From contig NZ_WUFT01000006.1 in the NCBI RefSeq assembly GCF_010668805.1, positions 1-64,000 on the forward strand: DNA of 64,000 bases, written 5' to 3'. Position 1 is the stretch's first letter. Each line of letters starts with the position of its first letter. This document shows positions 44,231 through 53,051 of this stretch, piece by piece. This DNA is from Rhizobium phaseoli. GTDB taxonomy: Bacteria; Pseudomonadota; Alphaproteobacteria; Rhizobiales; Rhizobiaceae. A program made the position numbers and the translations under genes. The notes under the pieces are model-generated. The model saw only the letters and a list, made by a program, of their open reading frames with translations. It did not search any database and had not been told where the DNA came from.

Positions 44231-45472
44231 TCAGGTTGCAGCCACGGGCGCCGAGTGCCCCTGGCGCGACAGTTGCTTTACGGACAGGTGCATCCAGATG
44301 AGAGAAGCGACGACGACTGCAAAGAGCAGCAGGAAACAGCTGGACCATAGGCCGGTCATGTCCTTGAGCAGGCCGAAGGCGATCGGCAGGATGAAGCCGC
44401 CAAGGCCGCCCATCATCCCGACGATGCCGCCGACGGCGCCGACGCTTTCGGGATAGTAGGCCGGAATGTGCTTGAAGACGGCGGCCTTGCCGAGGCTCAT
44501 GAAGAAGCCGAGCACGAAGATGACGACGATGAAAATGGCAGGCGTAATCGTAGCGGCCGGCAGGGCCAGAATGAGAGTGGCCACGGCCGACACGGCCAGC
44601 ATCGCATACATCACGCTGCGTGCGCCCTTCTTGTCCGACAACACGCCGCCAAAGGCGCGGAAGATGCTGCCCGGGATCGAGTAGCAGGCAGCAACCATGC
44701 CGGCCGTTTCCAGGTTGAAGCCGTAGACGCCGACCAGGTAGCGCGGCAGCCACAGTGAAAGGGCAACGAAGCCTCCGAAGGCGAAGAAATAGTAGAGCGA
44801 GAAACGCCAGACCTGAACGTTCTGCAGCGGCGCGAATTCCTGAGCCAGGCTCTTGGAGGCGACGCCGCGCTCGCGGCGAAGACGGAAGGCCGGGTCATCG
44901 GTGGTGGTGAACCAGAAGACGATTGCCATCAGCGCGAGACAGACGGCCCAGATCTCCGCAACCGCCTGCCAGCCCCATGCCAGCAGGACGAAGGGGGCGG
45001 CGAATTTGGTCACGGCTGCGCCGACATTGCCGGCGCCGAAGATGCCGAGCGCCGTTCCCTGCTTTTTCGCCGGGAAGAAGGGCGAGACATAGGCGACACC
45101 GACCGCGAAGGAGCCGCCGGCAAGCCCGACGCCGAGACCGGCAATCAGCATCTGCGTATAAGTCTGGGCGTAGGAAAGCAGGAATGTCGCCAATGCGGCG
45201 GCCAGCATGGTGATCGTATAAACAAGGCGGCCGCCGTAACGCTCTGTCCAGATGCCGAGGACGATGCGCACCAGCGAGCCGGTGAGGACCGGGGTTCCGA
45301 CCAGCAATCCGAACTCCGCCTCGTTCAGGCCGAGGTCCTGCTTGATGCGGATGCCGATGATCGCAAAGATCGTCCAGACGGCGAAACAGAGGGTGAAGGC
45401 GGCTGTGGAGATCCACAATGCTTTGGCTGGTTCGCCGGCGGACATAGGCTCTGCTTTCTCGATGACAGACAT
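44231..45472 (-). CDS. narK: Nitrate/nitrite MFS transporter (NarK/NasA type)
   Basis: 413 residues, twelve hydrophobic helices of the major facilitator superfamily. The nitrate signatures are present: GNVGAAVTKFAAPF (about 140-153) and GGLGGFILPIAFGLL (about 360-374). It imports nitrate for assimilation and exports nitrite. Start MSVIEKAEPM at 45472, because the upstream in-frame extension lies over the leader terminator. First gene of the narK-nirB-nirD-nasA operon. Confidence 0.92.
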   Translation of the reverse strand: MSVIEKAEPMSAGEPAKALWISTAAFTLCFAVWTIFAIIGIRIKQDLGLNEAEFGLLVGTPVLTGSLVRIVLGIWTERYGGRLVYTITMLAAALATFLLSYAQTYTQMLIAGLGVGLAGGSFAVGVAYVSPFFPAKKQGTALGIFGAGNVGAAVTKFAAPFVLLAWGWQAVAEIWAVCLALMAIVFWFTTTDDPAFRLRRERGVASKSLAQEFAPLQNVQVWRFSLYYFFAFGGFVALSLWLPRYLVGVYGFNLETAGMVAACYSIPGSIFRAFGGVLSDKKGARSVMYAMLAVSAVATLILALPAATITPAIFIVVIFVLGFFMSLGKAAVFKHIPAYYPESVGAVGGIVGMMGGLGGFILPIAFGLLKDMTGLWSSCFLLLFAVVVASLIWMHLSVKQLSRQGHSAPVAAT

Positions 45473-45519
45473 GGCTTCTCCGTGGCCCGACGAGGTCGTG
45501 CCGATCCATTGCTGAGGGT

Positions 45520-45720
45520 TAAAACAAAAAAGCCGCTGGCCAGGCCGCGCATACACGAGGTGCGCGAATTATCCTGATCAGCGGCTTTGCTGGTGGCGCC
45601 CGTCGTTGGACGCCGAATTCATGTCAGTAAGACCTACGTCTTCAATCTGAAGCGCAATGTCTTTGTCGTCCCCGAGCGCCTGATGCGCGCTCATCCTGCT
45701 GATCGTCGTTGATCGGTGCA
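45520..45720 (-). ncRNA. Nitrate operon leader RNA with ANTAR-type hexaloop hairpins
   Basis: Two hairpins have the same hexaloop AACGAC (A at position 1, G at position 4, as known for ANTAR targets): 45701-45714 (GATC stem) and 45595-45614 (stem GGCGUCC/GGGCGCC, 7 bp with one U-G). Between them lies another hairpin, GAGCGC/GCGCUC (45674-45692). The second hairpin ends 7 bases before the terminator stem. NasT, encoded upstream at 47225, is an ANTAR protein that should bind it and block termination. Confidence 0.7.
45525..45588 (-). terminator. Regulated intrinsic terminator in the leader of narK
   Basis: Arms AAAGCCGCTG (45588-45579) and CAGCGGCTTTTTTG (45538-45525) form a strong stem ending in six U residues plus more; the loop contains an inner CGCGCA/TGCGCG stem. 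It lies 50 bases before the narK start, so read-through must be regulated. Confidence 0.85.
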
Positions 45721-45730
45721 TTAATAGCGT

Positions 45731-45746
45731 TGCAAGCTGCGTGCCA
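45731..45746 (-). promoter_or_regulatory. Sigma-54 promoter of the nitrate assimilation operon
   Basis: TGGCACGCAGCTTGCA on the minus strand is a full match to TGGCACG-N4-TTGCA with GG and GC 12 bp apart. The predicted start is near 45720. NtrC would be the activator, linking expression to nitrogen limitation. Confidence 0.85.
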
Positions 45747-45906
45747 GTTTGCTGTTTTTATAATAAGTCACTGAATAAAGTAAGGATTTTTAAAATTCAG
45801 TCGTATGCCCGTTTTTGGAGCTGCTGAAAATCGTGCAAATTTTTTGTGCGTTGCGGTGTGGGAGACGGAGAACCTTGCTGGCGTTTTGTGCAGGCCGGCC
45901 TGTCGA

Positions 45907-47190
45907 TCAGGTCTCATCGCTGTGGGAAGCGAAGGGCAGGGCGCTCCGGACGGCGAAGCCCGCGACATAGTCCGGCAATCGCGCCGGATCGAAGACGTGG
46001 TCGTCCATGAAGCGGTCGCCGTCGTCATTGCCTTCGATGCGGATATCGGCGTCATCGGGTGCGTTGTCGTCGCCGAGAGCTCTGCGATAAAGATCGGGGC
46101 GATAGGCGGATGCGGCGGCCCTTGCGCTGTTGAGGCTGGCCTCGGCCTGTCCCCAACGGATCATCTGGCTGTAGATCCAGAGAGCATGGCTCGGCCGGGG
46201 ATAGTTGGCGAAGCCGGAATGGAACATGAAATAATCGGCAATGACGCGGCGGTTGCCCTTTGCATCGAGGCTGAATTCGCCGGCGAGAACACGGCGAATG
46301 ATCTCGACGGGGGCGGCGATATAGCGGGAATCGGCAAGAGCTGCCGCCAGCGCGTCGTGATTGTCCGGCCGGTCGCACCAGCGGGCTGCGGCGTCGAGCG
46401 CCACGATCAGCCGGGAAACGGTTTCCGGATGGCTTTCCGCCCAGTCCGGCCGCATGCCGATCACCTTTTCCGGAGCCGACGGCCAGATATCCTGTTTGGC
46501 GGCGACGATGCGGCCGAGACCGCGCTCCGAGGCGACCATATTCCACGGCGCGCCGACGCAGAAACCGTCGATCGCGCCGGCTGCAAGCGCGTCCGAAGTC
46601 AGTGGCGGCGGCACGACGACGAGCTTGACGTCCGTGTCGGGATCGATGCCGCCGGCCGCCAGCCAGTAGCGGAATTCGTAATTGTGGGAGGAAAAGGGAT
46701 ACGTGACCCCGAAGGTCGGCAGCGGCTCGCCGCGCATCTTCATCGCCGCCAGTGTCTTCGCCAAAGCTTGCGCATTGTCGAGCGCATTTGCCGTTTCCGG
46801 CAATCCCGCGTCATCCCGCATCCTGTCGAAAAGCCGCGTCGATAGCGTGATCGCGTTGCCGCCGCGTCCCAGAGAAAACGGCGTGATCGTCGGCGAGGGA
46901 TTGGAGCCTAGACCCAGCATGGAGGCGACCGGCATCGGCGACAGCATATGGGCGATATCGAACTGGCGGAATGCCAGGCGGTCGCGGACATTTGCCCATG
47001 AGACGTCCTTGACGAGATCAAGCGTCAGGCCTTCCTTCTGCGCAAAGCCGAATTCTGCCGCCGCAATCAGCACCGATGCGTCGACGAGCGGAATGAAGCC
47101 GGCCCGAAGCACTTTCGGTCCTTCGTTATTGACGCGCACGGGCGAAGGCAGCCCGCCGCTAGAATTCGTCGCCTTCGTCATCATATCCAC
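45907..47190 (-). CDS. nasS: Nitrate-sensing protein NasS (NrtA/CmpA-like, cytosolic)
   Basis: 427 residues, the ABC-type nitrate-binding fold (RAGFIPLVDASVLIAAAEFGFAQKEGL, AHMLSPMPVASMLGL, PTFGVTYPFSSHNYEFRYWLAAGGIDPD), but with no signal peptide, as expected for the sensor NasS that sequesters NasT until nitrate or nitrite binds. GTG 47190 lies 7 bases after GGAGGAAC. 34 bases downstream of nasT. Confidence 0.92.
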   Translation of the reverse strand: MDMMTKATNSSGGLPSPVRVNNEGPKVLRAGFIPLVDASVLIAAAEFGFAQKEGLTLDLVKDVSWANVRDRLAFRQFDIAHMLSPMPVASMLGLGSNPSPTITPFSLGRGGNAITLSTRLFDRMRDDAGLPETANALDNAQALAKTLAAMKMRGEPLPTFGVTYPFSSHNYEFRYWLAAGGIDPDTDVKLVVVPPPLTSDALAAGAIDGFCVGAPWNMVASERGLGRIVAAKQDIWPSAPEKVIGMRPDWAESHPETVSRLIVALDAAARWCDRPDNHDALAAALADSRYIAAPVEIIRRVLAGEFSLDAKGNRRVIADYFMFHSGFANYPRPSHALWIYSQMIRWGQAEASLNSARAAASAYRPDLYRRALGDDNAPDDADIRIEGNDDGDRFMDDHVFDPARLPDYVAGFAVRSALPFASHSDET

Positions 47191-47224
47191 TCCGGTTCCT
47201 CCGGAAATTCGCGATCGTCGGCCA

Positions 47225-47812
47225 TTACATCAACAGCCCTGCGGCGGTGACGACGCTCTGGGCGATTTCCGACATCTTCTTCTTTTCGTTCATCGCTGTC
47301 TGGCGCAACAGGGCGAAGGCCTCTTCCTCGGACAGCCCGCGCATCTTCATCAATATGCCCTTGGCGCGCTCGATGAGCTTGCGTTCTTCCAGCGCTGAGC
47401 GGGCGTCGGCAAGCTCGCGCCGCAGCCGGCTGAAGGCATTGAAGCGGCTGACCGCCATGTCGAGGATCGGCTTGACGCGTTCCTTCTTCAATCCGTCGAC
47501 GATATAAGCCGAGACGCCGGCATCGACCGCAGCCTCGATCGAGGCTGTGTCGGAGCGATCGACGAACATGGCGATCGGCCGGCTGACCGTGCGCGTCAGC
47601 TGGAACAGATGCTCCATCATGTCGCGGTTGGGATTTTCGATATCGATGATGATCACGTCTGGCGTCAGCGTTTCGATGATTCGCGCGATGCCGTTGACCT
47701 CATGCACCACGGTGACGCGCGTGTGCCCCGCCTCGCGCAGCCCTTCTTCGATGATGGAGGCGCGTATGGCATTTTCGTCGATCACCAGAATTGTCAGATC
47801 GAGATGCGTCAT
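47225..47812 (-). CDS. nasT: ANTAR-domain antitermination regulator NasT
   Basis: 195 residues. Receiver-like N-terminus (LTILVIDENAIRASIIEEGLREAG, with IIIDIENPNRD about 53-63 replacing the phosphorylated pocket), then a coiled stretch and a C-terminal ANTAR RNA-binding helix bundle (RAKGILMKMRGLSEEEAFALLRQTAMNEKKKMSEIAQSVV). It should bind the narK leader hairpins and prevent termination when released from NasS. Divergent from the TRAP genes. Confidence 0.94.
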   Translation of the reverse strand: MTHLDLTILVIDENAIRASIIEEGLREAGHTRVTVVHEVNGIARIIETLTPDVIIIDIENPNRDMMEHLFQLTRTVSRPIAMFVDRSDTASIEAAVDAGVSAYIVDGLKKERVKPILDMAVSRFNAFSRLRRELADARSALEERKLIERAKGILMKMRGLSEEEAFALLRQTAMNEKKKMSEIAQSVVTAAGLLM

Positions 47813-48063
47813 TGTTTATTGATGACGCACTGCAGCAATTTTGGCAAGGTGTCGCCTGAAAAACGTGCATGAACATTAATGCCCAAAAAACAATCAAATG
47901 CCGCACTTTGGGGCTGCTCCATTCAACAGGCCCGATAGCGCAATTTTTCTGGCCCGCTGCCGCTTGAGGAAGCGCTCCGTTTCGGCGAAAAGGCGTGACG
48001 CTCTCGACCGCGATCTCTTTGAGGATCAGGAGTGCCAGATCCTCTGGGCAGAAGGTAGGTTTG

Positions 48064-49890
48064 TTGGCCACCAGTGAAGTTCATCCGATCGAACGGGTTG
48101 GGGACGATGGGCTTGCGGCGCGGGCGCTGCGGGCTGTAGAAGCGATCCTCGGCACTGCCGCGGCATCCGTTCTCGCCGTATTGCTGTTCATGGTGCTCGT
48201 TACGGTCTGCCTGCGTTATTTCTTCGGCACCGGCTTCATCGGTGCCGAGGATCTCGGCATCTGGCTGCATGTGGCACTGATCGCGCTCGGCGCGCCGCTC
48301 AGCCTCAACAGCGCGCTTGCCATGCGCCTCGATGTTTTAGTCAGGATGCTGCCGGAAAAGCTGCAGAAGTTGACACGGATCGGCGCCGACATCTTCACCG
48401 TGCTTTCGGCGTTGATCCTGAGTTTCGGCGGCAGCGAGATCATGACGATGCTCGGCGGTACCTCGCCGACGCTCGGCCTGCCGGAATGGATCCGCTTCGG
48501 CTTCCTCGGCGCCGGCGGGGCGCTGATCCTCGTCGTGTTGCTGCTGCAGCGTATCGCCGACGGCAAGGTCTTGCCGGTAACGCTTTCGCTTGCGCTGGGC
48601 GTTGCGCTCTATGCGGGCATCCCGCATATCTCAATTGATCTCGACTGGCCGCCGAGTATCTTCCTCGGGTTGATCGCGGCGATCGGTCTCGTGCTTGCTG
48701 CACCGCTGCCGCACGCCTTTCTCGCTGCGGCCTATGTCGCCATCGCCTTCGGCAGCAGCCTGCCGGAAGCGGCGATCGTTTCCTCCACCGTCACCGGCAT
48801 ATCGAAATTCCTGCTGCTCGCCATTCCGTTCTTCCTGCTCGTCGGCGGCCTGCTGACGGCGTCGGGCGTCGCCAATCAGCTCGTGCGCTTCGCCGCTGCT
48901 ATGGTCGGTCATCGCCGGGCCGGACTGGCGCAGACAACGCTTCTGACCAGCGTTCTGTTTTCCGGCGCTTCCGGCTCCTCGGTCGCAAATGCCGCTTTCG
49001 GCGCATCGACCTTCCAGCCGGAGCTGGTCAAGCACGGTTATCCCCCCGCGCAGGCGGCGGCGATCATCGCCTCGACATCGGTTCTCGACAACATCATCCC
49101 GCCGTCGATCGCATTTCTGATCCTTGCCTCGGCGACCAATCTTTCCGTCGGCGCACTGCTCGTCGGCGGCTTCTTCGCCGGCGGGCTGATGGCAATATGC
49201 CTGGCTGTCGCCATCCACCTGACCGTACGCGAGCAAGTCACCTTGTCGCGGGCCAGCGCGAGGCAGCGCTGGCAATCGGCGGTCCAGGCGATCCCGGCCT
49301 TCGGCCTCGGCGTCATCGTCGTCGTCGGCATCCGTATCGGCATCGTCACGACAACCGAGGCGGCTGCACTCGCGGCTTTCTACACGCTGCTGCTCGGCAT
49401 CGGCGCGCAGCTCGGTTTCCTCTCGCTCTATGCTGCCTTCCGTCAGGCGGCGGTCGAGGCAGCGGCGATCGGTCTTCTGATCGGCACGGCCGGCCCTTTC
49501 GCCTTCCTGTTGGCGGTCGATGACGTGTCCTCGCTGATCTCGCACCTGACGACGGCGCTCGGCGGCAGCGCGCTGGCCGTCATCCTTTTGTCGAACGTCA
49601 TTCTGCTGGTCGTCGGTCTCGTTCTCGATATTGGCGCTGCGATCCTGCTCTTCGGCCCGATCCTGCTGCCGGCAGCGGTTGCCGCCGGCATCGATCCCAT
49701 CCAGTTCGGCGTGATCATCGTCGTCAACCTGATGATCCACGGACTGACGCCGCCTCTCGGCATGCTGATCTTCGTCGTCAGCGGCGTCACCCGCATTCCC
49801 GCCTCAGAGCTCTTTCGGGCGGTGGTTCCCTATCTGCTCGCCCTTCTGGTCTCGCTCGCAATCCTCTGCGCCTGGGCCATCATCGTTTAA
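48064..49890 (+). CDS. TRAP transporter fused permease (DctQM)
   Basis: About 608 residues with roughly 16-17 membrane helices: a DctQ-like small unit (about 30-160) fused to a DctM-like large unit (about 200-607) of the tripartite ATP-independent periplasmic transporters. The DctM motif GASGSSVANAAFGASTFQPELVKHGYPP is clear. Sodium-coupled uptake of an organic acid is expected. The start is uncertain; TTG 48064 is close to AGGTAGG and in frame. Followed 16 bases later by its binding protein. Confidence 0.85.
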   Translation: MATSEVHPIERVGDDGLAARALRAVEAILGTAAASVLAVLLFMVLVTVCLRYFFGTGFIGAEDLGIWLHVALIALGAPLSLNSALAMRLDVLVRMLPEKLQKLTRIGADIFTVLSALILSFGGSEIMTMLGGTSPTLGLPEWIRFGFLGAGGALILVVLLLQRIADGKVLPVTLSLALGVALYAGIPHISIDLDWPPSIFLGLIAAIGLVLAAPLPHAFLAAAYVAIAFGSSLPEAAIVSSTVTGISKFLLLAIPFFLLVGGLLTASGVANQLVRFAAAMVGHRRAGLAQTTLLTSVLFSGASGSSVANAAFGASTFQPELVKHGYPPAQAAAIIASTSVLDNIIPPSIAFLILASATNLSVGALLVGGFFAGGLMAICLAVAIHLTVREQVTLSRASARQRWQSAVQAIPAFGLGVIVVVGIRIGIVTTTEAAALAAFYTLLLGIGAQLGFLSLYAAFRQAAVEAAAIGLLIGTAGPFAFLLAVDDVSSLISHLTTALGGSALAVILLSNVILLVVGLVLDIGAAILLFGPILLPAAVAAGIDPIQFGVIIVVNLMIHGLTPPLGMLIFVVSGVTRIPASELFRAVVPYLLALLVSLAILCAWAIIV

Positions 49891-49906
49891 CGAACAGGAC
49901 AACCCC

Positions 49907-50905
49907 ATGGACAATCTCAACCGACGCCATTTCCTGAAAACCGCAGCGCTCGCCGGAACGGCACTGGCAGCACCCGCTTTCGTCCGCACGGCCACCGCCC
50001 GGACCACGACGATCACGATTGCCTCGCTGCTTGGCGACGACAAGCCGGAAACGAAGATCTGGGTGAAGATCGGCGAACTGGTCGAGGCCAAGCTTCCCGG
50101 CCAGTTCAAGTTCAATATCGTCAGGAACGGTGCGCTCGGCGGCGAGAAGGAAGTGGCCGAGGGCGTGCGCCTCGGCTCGATCCAGGCGAGCCTCACGACG
50201 GTCTCGTCGCTTTCCGGCTGGGCGCCGGAATTGCAGATCCTCGATCTGCCCTTCCTCTTCCGCGATGCCGACCATGTGCGCAGGACCGTCAGCGGCGATG
50301 TCGGTGCCGATCTCAAGCAGAGGCTGCAGGCGCAGAATTTCGTCGTCGGCGATTTCATCAATTACGGCGCCCGCCATCTCCTGACCAAGGAACCGGTGAC
50401 GCGGCCCGAGCAGCTGAAGGGCAAGCGCATCCGCGTCATTCAGAGCCCGCTGCACACCAAGCTCTGGAGCGCATTCGGCACGACGCCGATCGGCATTCCG
50501 ATCACCGAGACCTACAATGCGCTATCAACCGGCGTCGCCGACGCGATGGACCTGACCAAATCGGCCTATTCCGGCTTTAAACTCTATGAGGTCGTGCCTG
50601 ATATGACCGAGACCGGCCACATCTGGGCGTCCGGAGTCATCTATTATTCCTCGACCTTCTGGGCCGGCTTGAATGACGAGCAGAAGGCGGTATTCCAGCA
50701 GGCGTCCAGCGAAGGCGCCGCTTATTTCAACCAACTGATCGTCGACGACGAGGTGAAGTCCGTCGAGACGGCGCTTGGCCATGGCGGCAAGCTCTTGAAG
50801 CCGGAAGTCTTCGATGAATGGCAGAGGGGCGCGCAGGGCGTCTGGGCCGATTTCGCGTCTGTTGTCGGCGGCATCGGCAGGATTAAAACCGTGCAGGCGG
50901 CTTGA
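49907..50905 (+). CDS. TRAP transporter substrate-binding protein (DctP family)
   Basis: 332 residues. N-terminal Tat signal RRHFLKTAALAGTALAAPAF (about 5-25), then the DctP fold with NGALGGEKEVAEGVRLGSIQAS, GKRIRVIQSPLHTKLWSAFG and the ligand arginine in KGKRIRV (about 168). Ligand probably a carboxylate; identity not readable. Forms an operon with the fused permease, the three functional parts of a TRAP system. Confidence 0.9.
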   Translation: MDNLNRRHFLKTAALAGTALAAPAFVRTATARTTTITIASLLGDDKPETKIWVKIGELVEAKLPGQFKFNIVRNGALGGEKEVAEGVRLGSIQASLTTVSSLSGWAPELQILDLPFLFRDADHVRRTVSGDVGADLKQRLQAQNFVVGDFINYGARHLLTKEPVTRPEQLKGKRIRVIQSPLHTKLWSAFGTTPIGIPITETYNALSTGVADAMDLTKSAYSGFKLYEVVPDMTETGHIWASGVIYYSSTFWAGLNDEQKAVFQQASSEGAAYFNQLIVDDEVKSVETALGHGGKLLKPEVFDEWQRGAQGVWADFASVVGGIGRIKTVQAA

Positions 50906-51193
50906 ATGAGGGCAGGGCGGACCGGGAATGTTTCTGAGAGGGCCGATTGAAATATCGGCCCTGTCATCGCTCGGTTGCATCGGAAAAATAATGCCGCCGC
51001 AGGCCTGAAATCGAAAGAGCATGCCTTCGGTGATCGTGGTATATGACGTACTTAAAATCCTGGAATGGGAAGTTTTTACCTTCGGCCGGTGCGATCCTGT
51101 TGACCGCAATCTCGTGACCGCTTCCGGCGGACGGATCCCATGGCCTCGATTTGAAACAAACAACATTGAACACAAGGCTTTGGAGGGCCGACC

Positions 51194-51853
51194 ATGAGCT
51201 TACGCATCAACGATATTGCCCCCGATTTTACCGCCGACACCACACAGGGACCGGTCAGCTTTCATGATTGGATCGGCAATGGCTGGGCCGTCCTGTTCTC
51301 GCATCCGAAGAATTTCACCCCTGTCTGCACGACCGAGCTCGGCGCCATGGCCGGCCTCGCCGGAGACTTTTCCAAGCGTGGTGTCAAGATCATCGGCATC
51401 TCGGTCGATCCTGTGGAAAGCCATGCCAAGTGGAAGAACGACATCAGGACCGCCACCGGCTTCGACGTCGATTATCCGCTGATCGGCGATAAGGACCTCA
51501 AGGTCGCCAAGCTCTACGACATGCTGCCGGCCGGCGCCGGCGAGAGCTCGGAAGGCCGCACGCCCGCCGACAACGCCACCGTGCGTTCGGTTTTCATCAT
51601 CGGTCCCGATAAGAAGATCAAGCTGATCCTCACCTATCCGATGACGACGGGCCGGAATTTTAACGAGATCCTGCGCGCCATCGATTCCATCCAGCTGACG
51701 GCCAAGCACCAGGTGGCGACACCGGCGAACTGGAACCAGGGCGACGACGTCATCATCACCGCTGCGGTTTCCAACGAAGACGCGATCACGCGTTTCGGCT
51801 CCTTCGATACGGTTCTGCCCTATCTCCGGAAGACCAAGCAGCCGACGGCCTGA
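51194..51853 (+). CDS. 1-Cys peroxiredoxin (Prx6 type)
   Basis: 219 residues. Peroxidatic C45 in FTPVCTTE, with no resolving cysteine in the sequence, so this is a 1-Cys enzyme of the Prx6 group that reduces peroxides using an external thiol. The C-terminal Prx6-like extension (QLTAKHQVATPANWNQGDDVII) is present. TGGAGGGCCGACC precedes the ATG. Monocistronic, followed by a terminator. Confidence 0.93.
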   Translation: MSLRINDIAPDFTADTTQGPVSFHDWIGNGWAVLFSHPKNFTPVCTTELGAMAGLAGDFSKRGVKIIGISVDPVESHAKWKNDIRTATGFDVDYPLIGDKDLKVAKLYDMLPAGAGESSEGRTPADNATVRSVFIIGPDKKIKLILTYPMTTGRNFNEILRAIDSIQLTAKHQVATPANWNQGDDVIITAAVSNEDAITRFGSFDTVLPYLRKTKQPTA

Positions 51854-51877
51854 TTGCTGTTTTCAAGATCTTTACTG

Positions 51878-51911
51878 AAGCCGCCGCGGCCGTTGGCCCG
51901 GCGGCTTTTTC
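51878..51911 (+). terminator. Intrinsic terminator after the peroxiredoxin gene
   Basis: AAGCCGCCG...CGGCGGCTTTTT forms a stem of about 9 pairs with a GC-rich loop and ends in a T run, 25 bases after the stop. Confidence 0.85.
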
Positions 51912-52030
51912 ATGCGCCATTGCCGAAATGAGGAAGCATCGCGCCGTGATCGATGCTATCTAGGATCAGCGTCGCGATGAAAGTTCGAACCTGCCGAGAT
52001 CCGATGATAGGGCGAAAGCATCAGTCCGAC

Positions 52031-52960
52031 ATGGGGAGGAGAGCTGCGAAGGCCCTGCTTTCGCTCTGTTTTCTATTTTCCGTCATCGACATGCCGAAAG
52101 CTCAGCCGGAAGGAAGCGATGCCGAACCGGCCTGCCTCTATTCCGGACCTTCGGCGTCGGGATCGGGTGAGACGCTCTGCATCCGTAAGGACAATTTCAA
52201 CCGCGATCTCTGCGCTGCGATCGAGCATTTCGCCGAGGCCAATCAACTGCCGCCGGAGTATTTCGCCCGTCTCATCTGGCGCGAGAGCACCTTTCGCCCC
52301 GATGCCGTCAGCTTCAAAGGCGCGCAGGGAATTGCGCAGTTCATGCCGGGAACGGCGAAACTTCGTGGCCTCGAAGACAGCTACCAGGTGCTGGAGGCGC
52401 TGCGGAAATCGGCGCAGTATCTCGACGAATTGCGCAATCGTTTCGGCAATCTCGGCCTTGCCGCCGCTGCCTACAATGCCGGCGAAAACGGCCTCGCTTC
52501 TTACCTGGCGTCAGGCAGATTACCTTACGAGACGCGCGGCTACGTCATGGCGATCACCGCCCATACGGTGGAAGAGTGGAAGGATAATCCGCCGGAAGAT
52601 GCGGCGGCCCCGCTCGACAAGGACAAGCCCTTTGTCGATGGCTGCGTGGCGCTTGCCGAGCGCCGGATATTGAAGGACACGCCTTGGCGTCCGGAAGGCG
52701 ATTGGGCGCCCTGGGGCGTCCAGCTTGCCGCGAACGCCAATGTCTCGGTCGCCCGGCGCATGTTTCTCGATGCCGTGCAGGATCTGCCAGCACCGCTCAA
52801 CGCGGAACAGCCGCTGATCCTGCGCCAGCGCGATCGCAGCTTCGGCTTTCGCCCGCGTTATGCCGCCCGTATCGGCCGGCAGACGCGCCTGGAGGCCAAC
52901 AACCTCTGCAACCAGATCCGCAGTCACGGCGGCACCTGTATTGTTTTCAAAAATCAATAG
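52031..52960 (+). CDS. Lytic murein transglycosylase (SLT domain)
   Basis: 309 residues with a likely signal peptide (MGRRAAKALLSLCFLF...). The SLT domain has the catalytic glutamate in LIWRESTFRPDAVS (about 79-92), GAQGIAQFMPGTA and AAYNAGENGLASYL. It cleaves glycan strands in the periplasm. The C-terminal part (about 200-309) is an unassigned extension with two cysteines near the end (NNLCNQIRSHGGTC) that may form a disulfide. Start uncertain: MGRRAA at 52031 fits a signal peptide, but in-frame ATGs upstream are possible. Confidence 0.85.
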   Translation: MGRRAAKALLSLCFLFSVIDMPKAQPEGSDAEPACLYSGPSASGSGETLCIRKDNFNRDLCAAIEHFAEANQLPPEYFARLIWRESTFRPDAVSFKGAQGIAQFMPGTAKLRGLEDSYQVLEALRKSAQYLDELRNRFGNLGLAAAAYNAGENGLASYLASGRLPYETRGYVMAITAHTVEEWKDNPPEDAAAPLDKDKPFVDGCVALAERRILKDTPWRPEGDWAPWGVQLAANANVSVARRMFLDAVQDLPAPLNAEQPLILRQRDRSFGFRPRYAARIGRQTRLEANNLCNQIRSHGGTCIVFKNQ

Positions 52961-53051
52961 CGGGGGCCGCCATCCTTGGCGAAAACTCTGCTTGCAGGAT
53001 CGCGACACGGCGCAGCATAGTCGACGGGGAAATATCGAGGGAGGAACGACA

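Larger units (their letters stand above)
45473..45906. other. Nitrate-operon control region
   Basis: No gene. It holds the sigma-54 promoter, the hairpin leader and the intrinsic terminator listed next. Confidence 0.7.
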
